A DNA stretch of 64,000 bases from Comamonas sp. lk. GTDB taxonomy: Bacteria; Pseudomonadota; Gammaproteobacteria; Burkholderiales; Burkholderiaceae_C. The position numbers were made by a program, and so were the translations under genes. How positions within the stretch are numbered: the stretch's first letter is position 1; every line of letters begins with the position of its first letter. The stretch spans positions 62,001-126,000 of the forward strand of contig CAMELV010000001.1 of assembly GCA_945925985.1 (NCBI GenBank), read 5' to 3'. This document shows positions 52,937 to 64,000 of the stretch, piece by piece. A model generated the notes under the pieces. The model was not told the origin of the DNA and did no database searches. It worked only from the letters and a program-made list of their open reading frames with translations.

Positions 52937-52965
<29 letters not shown>
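51340..52965 (+). CDS. bchB: Dark-operative protochlorophyllide reductase subunit B
   Basis: This 541-residue subunit starts [20 protein letters not shown], diagnostic for BchB; the aspartate ligand of the NB cluster is usually near residue 36. [17 protein letters not shown] and [20 protein letters not shown] are conserved. The C-terminal region (about 445-500) carries a Pro/Ala/Gln-rich linker before the small terminal domain [20 protein letters not shown]. Its end overlaps the bchH start by 29 bases. Confidence 0.95.
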
Positions 52966-57633
<4,668 letters not shown>

Positions 57634-57644
57634 GGCCTGGGACC

Positions 57645-58343
57645 ATGAGTGATGTGACTTACCAAGAGCGACGTGGCCAGATTGAAAACTATTTCGATCG
57701 GACCGCCGCTGCAGCCTGGGCCAAACTGACTTCTGATGCGCCAGTGGGCCGTATTCGAGCCACCGTGCGTGCGGGGCGAGACCGCATGCGCAGCACGCTT
57801 CTGTCCTGGCTGGGTGAAGACTTGACGGGTCAGAGAATTTTGGATGCCGGCTGCGGCACCGGCGCGCTGGCTGTTGAAGCGGCCCGCCGCGGGGCTCATG
57901 TGGTGGCTATTGATTTGTCCCCGACGCTGGTTGACTTGGCGCGCGAACGGATCCCCAAAGAAGTTGCACACTTGGTCGAGTTTCACAGCGGCGACATGCT
58001 AGATCCGTCATTGGGCTATTTCGACCATGTCGTTGCCATGGATTCCATCATCCATTACCAGACCGACGACGCTGTTCACGCGCTGGCGCAGTTGGCTGGC
58101 CGTACCCGTGGCTCAATTGTGTTTACGTTTGCGCCGCGAACGCCCCTGCTGGCCGCCATGATTTCAATTGGTCGCCTGTTCCCGCAGCGTGACCGTGCGC
58201 CTTGGCTGGAGCCCATGGCCGAGAAGCGCATCGCGCGTCTGATGAAGGTGCATACCGAGCTTGACCCGTGGCGTTGCGCGCGCACCCAGCGTATCTCCAG
58301 TGGCTTCTATAAATCCCAAGCGATGGAGTGGCTGCGCACATGA
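57645..58343 (+). CDS. bchM: Mg-protoporphyrin IX O-methyltransferase
   Basis: This 232-residue SAM-dependent methyltransferase has the SAM motif LDAGCGTGALAVEAARRG near residue 65 and the typical N-terminal YFDRTAAAAWAKLTSD. It makes the monomethyl ester, the substrate of AcsF encoded downstream. It starts 11 bases after bchL and overlaps lhaA by ATGA. Confidence 0.95.
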   Translation: MSDVTYQERRGQIENYFDRTAAAAWAKLTSDAPVGRIRATVRAGRDRMRSTLLSWLGEDLTGQRILDAGCGTGALAVEAARRGAHVVAIDLSPTLVDLARERIPKEVAHLVEFHSGDMLDPSLGYFDHVVAMDSIIHYQTDDAVHALAQLAGRTRGSIVFTFAPRTPLLAAMISIGRLFPQRDRAPWLEPMAEKRIARLMKVHTELDPWRCARTQRISSGFYKSQAMEWLRT

Positions 58344-59776
58344 AGGTGAATACCTTTACCAAATACGCCAAGCAAATGCCAGTCAGCTGGCTGCCGTTTG
58401 CGGACGTTGCCAGCGCCGGTTTGCCGTTGCCACGGCTGCTGCGTCTGACTCTGTTCAAGTTCACGATGGGTCTGACTACTGCCCTGATGATTGGTACTTT
58501 GAACCGGGTGATGATCGTCGAGTTGGGTGTTCAGGCTTGGCTGGTGTCGCTGATGCTCGCACTGCCTTTGCTGGTTGCGCCCTTTCGTGCTGTCACCGGC
58601 TTCCAATCCGATGTGCATGTTTCTGCCTTTGGGTGGCGCCGCGTGCCCTATATGTGGGGCGGTACCTTGATCCAATTCCTTGGGCTGGCTGTGATGCCGT
58701 TTGCGCTCTTGGTGTTGTCCGGCGGCGGCCAAGTTCCGGTCCCTGACTGGGTCGGGCAGGGTGCTGCCGCGATCGCCTTCCTGTTGGTTGGGGCCGGCTT
58801 GCAGACATCCCAGACCGCTGGCCTGGCCTTGGCGACTGACCAAGCCAGTGAAGAAACCCGGCCCCGTGTCGTGGCCCTGCTGTACACCATGTTGTTGGTC
58901 GGAGCGGTTAGCGGCAGTTTGATTTACAGTTTTCTGCTGGCTGATTTCACCCCTGAGCGCCTGGTTCAGGTGGTGCAGGGGACAGCGCTGGTGGTTCTTG
59001 CGCTCAACGGTATTGCCTTATGGAAGCAGGAGCCTCGCGACCCCAAGCGGGCGGCGGCACTCAAGACGGCAGTGCAACCCCGCTTCAGAGAAGTTTGGGC
59101 CGAGTTTATTGCTTTGCCCCAGGCCCGTCGTTTTCTTTGGGTTACCGCTTTTGGTACCGCGGCCTTCAATATGCAGGACATTATCTTGGAGCCCTATGGT
59201 GGCGAAATCCTCAAACTCAGCGTTGGCGCCACCAGTGCGCTGACGGCGATGCTGGCTGCTGGCGGTCTGCTCGGGTTCTACGTGGCTGGCCGCCGCTTGG
59301 CCAAGGGTGTTGACCCGATGCGCCTTGCGGCTTATGGCGCCCTGGCAGGCTTGCCTGCATTCTCGGCGGTCATTTTTTCTGCACCGCTTGAAGCTGGCTG
59401 GCTATTCCGGGCTGGCGCGCTGGGCATTGGTTTCGGCGGCGGCATGTTTGCGGTGGGAACCTTGTTCACAGCGATGCGCATGGAAGCAGGTTTTGTTGGA
59501 CTAGCCCTCGGTGCCTGGGGCGCTGTTCAATCCGCTGCTACGGGTATCTCCATGTTTCTCGGCGGGGCTCTGCGCGACGCGATCACAGGCATCACCACTC
59601 AGGGTTTGTGGGGCCCAGCCATGGCCGACCCATCGGTCGCTTACAGCATGGTTTACCACGTGGAAATGCTGCTTCTGTTTATCACCCTGATTGCCATCGG
59701 CCCGATGGTCAGTCGCCAACCCATCGTTTCACCCTTTGTCCCACCAACCCTCGGATTGACCGAGTCACACGCTTAG
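58340..59776 (+). CDS. lhaA: LhaA/PucC-family assembly transporter (BCD family)
   Basis: This 478-residue MFS-like protein has about 12 membrane segments and the family blocks LPRLLRLTLFKFTMGLTTAL and FGWRRVPYMWGGTLIQFLG. LhaA is needed for light-harvesting 1 assembly, probably by delivering bacteriochlorophyll. ATG 58340 is chosen for the ATGA overlap with bchM. Confidence 0.92.
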   Translation: MKVNTFTKYAKQMPVSWLPFADVASAGLPLPRLLRLTLFKFTMGLTTALMIGTLNRVMIVELGVQAWLVSLMLALPLLVAPFRAVTGFQSDVHVSAFGWRRVPYMWGGTLIQFLGLAVMPFALLVLSGGGQVPVPDWVGQGAAAIAFLLVGAGLQTSQTAGLALATDQASEETRPRVVALLYTMLLVGAVSGSLIYSFLLADFTPERLVQVVQGTALVVLALNGIALWKQEPRDPKRAAALKTAVQPRFREVWAEFIALPQARRFLWVTAFGTAAFNMQDIILEPYGGEILKLSVGATSALTAMLAAGGLLGFYVAGRRLAKGVDPMRLAAYGALAGLPAFSAVIFSAPLEAGWLFRAGALGIGFGGGMFAVGTLFTAMRMEAGFVGLALGAWGAVQSAATGISMFLGGALRDAITGITTQGLWGPAMADPSVAYSMVYHVEMLLLFITLIAIGPMVSRQPIVSPFVPPTLGLTESHA

Positions 59777-59798
59777 TTGTCATTAAGGAGAAGTCGCC

Positions 59799-60560
59799 AT
59801 GCAAACTATTGGAAACATTACCGGCTACGTGGATCTTGCCCAAATACTCTTGTATGTGTTCTGGATCTTTTTCGCCGGCCTCATCTACTACATTGCCCAG
59901 GAAAATCACCGTGAGGGTTACCCGATGGAATCGGATAACGGTGGCCGAGCAGCGGTCAAAGGTTTCCCGATACCCGCCCCCAAGACCTTTTTGTTGGAAG
60001 GTGGAAGAAGCGTCACCGTACCCGATCTGACGCGTAAAGAGCCACCGGTTAATGCACTGCCAAAGGGTCCTACTTTGGGTATGCCCATCGTTCCTGCTGG
60101 TGACGCCATGCTTGCAGGCGTTGGCGCGGGTGCGTATGTCAACCGCGAAGATGTGCCTGAGCGCAGCCACTCAGGTGCACCCTTGCTGCAGCCATTGCGC
60201 ATTGCCAGTGACTACACCGTTGCTGCTCAGGATGTGGATCCTCGTGGCCTGCCGGTGATGGCCGGCGACGGCAAGCAAGGCGGTACGGTCAAAGACATCT
60301 GGATTGATTCGGCCGAGATGATGTTCCGCTACCTTGAGGTTGAGATCACTGGTGGCAGGACGGTATTACTGCCCATCCCATTTGCCTTGATCCGTCGTAA
60401 CCAAGTGGAAGTCTACGCGATCTATGCGCGTCATTTTGCGGCTGTGCCCGCATTGAACCACCCCGACCAGGTGACGAAACTGGAAGAAGACAAGATCAGC
60501 GCCTACTACGGCGGTGGCACTCTGTATGCCGATGCCAAACGCAGCGAGCCATTGATCTGA
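59799..60560 (+). CDS. puhA: Photosynthetic reaction centre H subunit
   Basis: This 253-residue subunit has one N-terminal membrane helix (LAQILLYVFWIFFAGLIYYI, residues about 13-32) and a cytoplasmic beta-barrel domain with AGDGKQGGTVKDIWIDSAE. It caps the LM core and tunes electron and proton transfer to QB. AAGGAG lies 10 bases before the ATG. It follows lhaA by 22 bases. Confidence 0.96.
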   Translation: MQTIGNITGYVDLAQILLYVFWIFFAGLIYYIAQENHREGYPMESDNGGRAAVKGFPIPAPKTFLLEGGRSVTVPDLTRKEPPVNALPKGPTLGMPIVPAGDAMLAGVGAGAYVNREDVPERSHSGAPLLQPLRIASDYTVAAQDVDPRGLPVMAGDGKQGGTVKDIWIDSAEMMFRYLEVEITGGRTVLLPIPFALIRRNQVEVYAIYARHFAAVPALNHPDQVTKLEEDKISAYYGGGTLYADAKRSEPLI

Positions 60561-60597
60561 CACCCCAGCTGAAACAAGCTTTTCTTTCCGACGAGAA

Positions 60598-61272
60598 ATG
60601 ACCATGACGATCCAAAATCAAGGCCACGAGCACGAGTTTGAACCCCAGTACGGTCTGCCCGAGCGCCTGCCCGCTGACGAGCGAATTTTGTGGCAGGGGT
60701 CCCCAGATGCCAAGACGCTGGCGGTGTCGGCCTTTCATATGCGCAAGTTGGTCGTTTATTTCGTGCTTTTGACACTGGCCTGTGCCTGGCCGGCGTTTGA
60801 AGCCGGCGCGGAACCTTGGGCAATGCTGTTGGCCGTCAAATGGATTGTTCCCCTCACCGTGGTGGCTTTGGTCTCAGTCTGGTTATTGGCGCTCATGACG
60901 GCGCGCACCACCGTGTACACACTGACCAACAAGCGCGTGGTGATGCGGTTGGGAATCGTGTTGACAGTGACATTCAATCTGCCGTTAAAGCGCATGAGCG
61001 CAGCCGACGTCAGAGACATACCCGGTGGCTTTGGTGATATTTCACTGGCACTTACTGGGGAGGACCACATTGCTTGGGTACACCTTTGGCCCAGCGTGCG
61101 TCCATGGCGCATCAAAAAGACCGAACCCACTTTGCGGGCTGTACCTGATGCTCGCGCCGTCGCGGTTCAGTTGCGGGACGCATGGTCTCAGGCAACTGGA
61201 TTGTCGGCAGTGGCCGTTGCGCCGGTAGAGGCTGGCCGCGACACGCGGGCTTTTCAAGTCAGCCCCACATGA
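60598..61272 (+). CDS. puhB: Photosynthetic complex assembly protein PuhB
   Basis: This 224-residue membrane protein has the block LPADERILWQGSPDAKTLAV followed by membrane helices and TLTNKRVVMRLGI, a bacterial PH-like pattern found in PuhB. PuhB helps reaction-centre and LH1 assembly. The start may be 60598 or the ATG six bases later. It overlaps puhC by ATGA. Confidence 0.9.
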   Translation: MTMTIQNQGHEHEFEPQYGLPERLPADERILWQGSPDAKTLAVSAFHMRKLVVYFVLLTLACAWPAFEAGAEPWAMLLAVKWIVPLTVVALVSVWLLALMTARTTVYTLTNKRVVMRLGIVLTVTFNLPLKRMSAADVRDIPGGFGDISLALTGEDHIAWVHLWPSVRPWRIKKTEPTLRAVPDARAVAVQLRDAWSQATGLSAVAVAPVEAGRDTRAFQVSPT

Positions 61273-61739
61273 GCAGCTTGAACTTGGCCGCTAAGCCTTC
61301 TAGCGCTGCCGTTGACACCTTTCCAAGGTGGGTCCTTTTTTGCGCCGGCGGAATCATTGCCTTCTCTCTGATAGCCGTCGGGCTGGTTCGGATCACGGGC
61401 AACGGACCAGACCAACGGGCAGCGGCACCAACCGTGCAGCGTTCCTTGGTGTTCCTGGACCAAAAAGACGGTGGTGTCTTGGTGGGCGACGGCCTTACAG
61501 GCGAGACGCTGACCGTGCTGCACGGCGAGCAGGGCTTCGTGCGGGGCGCTCTGAGAGCCTTGTCCCGCGAACGGCACGCCCGTGGACTTGGCTCCAACCT
61601 GCCTTTTGACCTGGTCGCCCGGGTTGATGGGCGCGTCACTTTGATGGATCCAAGCACAGGACATCGTGTGGACTTGGAGTCATTCGGGCCAACCAACACG
61701 GCAGAATTTGCCCGCTTCCTGGCCATGCGGCCGGAATAG
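61269..61739 (+). CDS. puhC: Photosynthetic complex assembly protein PuhC
   Basis: This 156-residue protein has one N-terminal membrane anchor ([20 protein letters not shown], about residues 21-40) and a periplasmic domain with [15 protein letters not shown] and [14 protein letters not shown], typical for PuhC. It aids LH1/reaction-centre assembly. It is coupled to puhB. Confidence 0.9.
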   Translation: MSSLNLAAKPSSAAVDTFPRWVLFCAGGIIAFSLIAVGLVRITGNGPDQRAAAPTVQRSLVFLDQKDGGVLVGDGLTGETLTVLHGEQGFVRGALRALSRERHARGLGSNLPFDLVARVDGRVTLMDPSTGHRVDLESFGPTNTAEFARFLAMRPE

Positions 61740-61780
61740 ACCTAGAACTTCATCCGACTCCATTTACCGAGCAATTTTCC

Positions 61781-62857
61781 ATGCAAGCCTCCTCGACCAT
61801 TGATTCTGCCGAAAAAGCCTCTCAAAAGGCGGTAGAGAGCACCATGCTCAGCCCGCGCTTCTATACCACTGACTTTGCCGCAATGGATCGTCTTGACATC
61901 TCTTCGATGCGCAGTGAGTGGGACACCATGATGGCTGAGTACGAGGGAGACAACAACCATGATCACTTTCAGAGAACGCCTGAGTTCGCTAAGGAAGTGG
62001 CGGAGCGCTTCTCTCAGGTGAGCCCGGAAATGCGCCAGGAGTTTCTTGATTTCTTGATCTCCTCACTCACCTCGGAGTTCTCGGGTTGTATTTTGTACAA
62101 CGAGATTTTCAAGAACGTTGAAAACCCGGACATCAAGCAATTGATGCGTTTCATGGCGCGTGATGAGTCGCGCCACGCCAGCTTTATCAACCAGTCGCTC
62201 AAGGACTTCGGTTTGGGTATTGATCTGGGTGACCTCAAGCGCACCAAGGCATACACCTATTTCAAACCCAAGTACATTTTCTATGCGACCTACTTGTCCG
62301 AAAAAATCGGTTATGCGCGCTACATCACCATTTTTCGTCAACTAGAAAAAAATCCGGACAAACGATTCCATCCGATCTTCCGCTGGTTTGAGCGCTGGTG
62401 CAATGATGAGTTCCGCCATGGGGAATCTTTCGCCCTGATCATGCGTGCCAACCCGCACCTGCTGCGTGGCGGAAACGTCTACTGGATTCGTTTCTTTTTG
62501 CTGGCGGTTTACGCCACCATGTACGTGCGCGACCATACCCGCCCTATGTTGCACCAAGAGATGGGGCTTGAGTCTGACTCATACGATTACGACGTATTCC
62601 GTATCACCAATGACATCACCCGGCAGGTGTTCCCGATCAGCCTAGATATCGATCATCCCGCTTTTCGCGAAGGCTTGGCGACGCTCTTCAAGGTGCAGAC
62701 CGAGATGAACAAGGCCAAGAGCAGGGGTGGACTGATCGGCGGTTTGCAGCGGGCTCGCTGGGCTATCACAGGGGCCGCAACTTTTGTTCGTCTGTATTTT
62801 TTACCAGTCCAACGGCACGAGCTTCCGGCACAGGTTCGCATGCTTCCCGCTTGGTAA
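61781..62857 (+). CDS. acsF: Aerobic Mg-protoporphyrin IX monomethyl ester cyclase
   Basis: This 358-residue di-iron enzyme forms ring E using O2. Iron-ligand motifs are [20 protein letters not shown] and [10 protein letters not shown]. The N-terminal [20 protein letters not shown] agrees with Rubrivivax-type AcsF and with its usual length. No strong ribosome site precedes the ATG at 61781. Its presence shows bacteriochlorophyll can be made with oxygen; the anaerobic BchE is not in this window. Confidence 0.95.
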   Translation: MQASSTIDSAEKASQKAVESTMLSPRFYTTDFAAMDRLDISSMRSEWDTMMAEYEGDNNHDHFQRTPEFAKEVAERFSQVSPEMRQEFLDFLISSLTSEFSGCILYNEIFKNVENPDIKQLMRFMARDESRHASFINQSLKDFGLGIDLGDLKRTKAYTYFKPKYIFYATYLSEKIGYARYITIFRQLEKNPDKRFHPIFRWFERWCNDEFRHGESFALIMRANPHLLRGGNVYWIRFFLLAVYATMYVRDHTRPMLHQEMGLESDSYDYDVFRITNDITRQVFPISLDIDHPAFREGLATLFKVQTEMNKAKSRGGLIGGLQRARWAITGAATFVRLYFLPVQRHELPAQVRMLPAW

Positions 62858-62888
62858 AAAACGCGCGCTTGCCGATTGAAAGCCAAGG

Positions 62889-63731
62889 ATGAACGATGCC
62901 GTCATAGCTCTGGGATTCGCGATTTTTATCTGGTGGTTTAGCACGGGGATCGTGATTCTGCTCAATCGGATGTCGCGCTCGACGGTTGTGTTGAGCTTGG
63001 CTCTGTCGTCTCTTCTTGGTGCTGCTGCACTGTTGGGTCTAGCGCATACCGCGCAGCAATCGAGCATGACCGGTGCCTATTGCGCCTTCACTTGTGCACT
63101 ATTGGCTTGGGGCTGGAATGAGCTGAGCTTCCTGACCGGGTGGATCACCGGCCCGCGCACCACGGCCTTGCCTAAGGGGGCAAGGGGATGGCGCCGCTTT
63201 GTGGAGTCCTTTCGGGCCGTGCTGTGGCATGAACTCGCCATCTTGCTTGTCGGTGTGGCGATCCTTGTGATGACATGGGATGCACCCAACCAAGTCGGGA
63301 CCGGCACCTACCTGGTGCTTTGGGTGATGCGGACCAGCGCCAAGCTCAACCTTTTCTTTGGAGTGCGCAATTTGAGTGAGGCGTTTCTACCTGTACATCT
63401 GGCGTATTTGGAAAGTTTCTTCCGCCGCCGGCCTATGAACGCCTTCTTCCCCTTTTCAGTGGCCGCTGCCAGTGTTGTCCTGCTGATGCTGGTCAACTTT
63501 GCCTCGAGCCCCTTCACGAATCCAGCCCAAGTGGTTGGTGCCACATTGGTGGGTACCCTGCTGGCGCTGGCCATTGTGGAGCACCTGATGCTGGTTCTGC
63601 CGCTTGACACCACGGCGCTATGGCGTTGGGCCATACGCAAACGCCAGGGCACAGGAGCCGATGACCCATTTGGAGCCAAGGGGTCAGTCCCCAATCTGGA
63701 AAAACATGACAAGTTACTTCAAATCCGTTGA
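62889..63731 (+). CDS. puhE: Photosynthetic complex assembly protein PuhE
   Basis: This 280-residue protein has about seven membrane segments, starting ALGFAIFIWWFSTGIVILLN, and contains LSFLTGWITGPRTTALPKGA and LNLFFGVRNLSEAFLPVHL, hallmarks of PuhE (DUF3623). It modulates bacteriochlorophyll production and complex assembly. Its end overlaps the crtI start by 26 bases. Confidence 0.92.
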   Translation: MNDAVIALGFAIFIWWFSTGIVILLNRMSRSTVVLSLALSSLLGAAALLGLAHTAQQSSMTGAYCAFTCALLAWGWNELSFLTGWITGPRTTALPKGARGWRRFVESFRAVLWHELAILLVGVAILVMTWDAPNQVGTGTYLVLWVMRTSAKLNLFFGVRNLSEAFLPVHLAYLESFFRRRPMNAFFPFSVAAASVVLLMLVNFASSPFTNPAQVVGATLVGTLLALAIVEHLMLVLPLDTTALWRWAIRKRQGTGADDPFGAKGSVPNLEKHDKLLQIR

Positions 63732-64000
63732 TGGGCTCGGGGGGGGTGGCGGTGTCAGTGTCAGTGGCGGATCACTCACGGTCGGGTTGCGTACCGGAGC
63801 AAGTGCGCCTACAGCGGTCGTCATAGGGACTGGCTTCGGGGGTCTGGCTGCGGCCATCAGGCTCAGTGTCAAGGGCTACCGTGTGCAAATGCTTGAGAAG
63901 CTGGATGCGCCCGGCGGGCGAGCTTATGTGCATAAGCAAGACGGGTTTACCTTCGATGCTGGCCCGACGATCATCACTTTGCCTCACTTGATCGAGGAAC
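63706..64000 (+). CDS. crtI: Phytoene desaturase (3' end outside window)
   Basis: The first 98 residues are visible. The FAD motif VVIGTGFGGLAAAIRLSVKG (about residues 42-61) and LEKLDAPGGRAYVHKQDGF with FDAGPTIIT place it in the CrtI/CrtD desaturase group; the initial PTIIT and position after puhE make CrtI more likely than CrtD. An unusual Gly-rich leader (residues 10-32) contains a run of eight G bases (63739-63746), where slippage would change the frame. It begins inside puhE. Confidence 0.8.
   Translation, partial: MTSYFKSVDGLGGGGGVSVSGGSLTVGLRTGASAPTAVVIGTGFGGLAAAIRLSVKGYRVQMLEKLDAPGGRAYVHKQDGFTFDAGPTIITLPHLIEE

Overview
The window comes from a phototrophic betaproteobacterium, most likely a Comamonadaceae/Rhodoferax-like purple non-sulfur bacterium. 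Three things point there: a photosynthesis gene cluster in the order bchP-bchG-ppsR-aerR(ppaA) divergent from bchFNBHLM-lhaA-puhABC-acsF-puhE-crtI, GC-rich genes joined by many ATGA overlaps, and dispersed short repeats of a kind I associate with Burkholderiales. The genus is an inference; there is no rRNA here.

Layout. (1) 1-7500, minus strand: a glucose-type CUT1 ABC importer (gtsABCD-like) with a ROK sugar kinase and a mannose-6-phosphate-isomerase-type cupin, followed by a sensor-kinase-like gene that leaves the window. (2) 7500-17460: housekeeping genes: trxC, a DUF2905 protein, a NDUFAF7/MidA-type methyltransferase, a pteridine-reductase-like SDR with two tandem folB paralogues, ttcA, a histidine phosphatase, an orphan GSU2403-type nucleotidyltransferase, a GST, a lytic transglycosylase and 5-formyl-THF cyclo-ligase. 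(3) 17563-33667, plus strand: a 16-kb, 16-gene accessory catabolic locus. It holds five SnoaL/NTF2-like proteins, a histidinol-dehydrogenase-family enzyme, an SDR, a LacI regulator, a complete CUT1 ABC importer, an alpha/beta hydrolase, a bicupin, a MetE-C-terminal-like protein and an HpcH/HpaI aldolase. Two TGCAT(A/G)CGTATGCA palindromes in front of its first two genes are probable LacI operators. I do not recognise this as a described pathway, and it is the best candidate here for a new system. (4) 33683-41111: an ABC exporter, a DUF6279-type lipoprotein, glmU, a histidine kinase, an Lrp/AsnC regulator and glmS. (5) 41111-43304: a small accessory insert between two copies of the glmS 3' end (147 nt each, about 91% identical), with a GIY-YIG/T5orf172 gene and a GNAT gene. 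(6) 43354-44277: a DUF808 membrane protein. (7) 44171-64000: the photosynthesis gene cluster, cut by the right edge inside crtI.

How the genes work together. The photosynthesis cluster supplies the steps from protoporphyrin to bacteriochlorophyll (bchH, bchM, acsF, bchLNB, bchF, bchG, bchP), assembly factors (lhaA, puhB, puhC, puhE), the reaction-centre H subunit (puhA) and redox/light regulators (ppsR with its B12-binding antirepressor). PpsR-type TGT-N12-ACA or near-match boxes sit in front of bchG and bchF. In the 16-kb locus, import by the ABC transporter, oxidation by the HisD-like and SDR enzymes, rearrangement or hydrolysis by the NTF2-like proteins and final aldol cleavage by the HpaI-like enzyme would make a coherent route for a sugar- or polyol-like substrate. 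The substrate cannot be read from the sequence.

Two dispersed repeat families are present: a dRS3/REP-like CATTCCCGCG...CGCGGGAATG family between genes in the first 13 kb, and a 50-60-nt element with a GCTAT...ATAGC stem that lies in frame inside four coding sequences and once between genes. I saw no rRNA, tRNA, CRISPR array, transposase or integrase gene.
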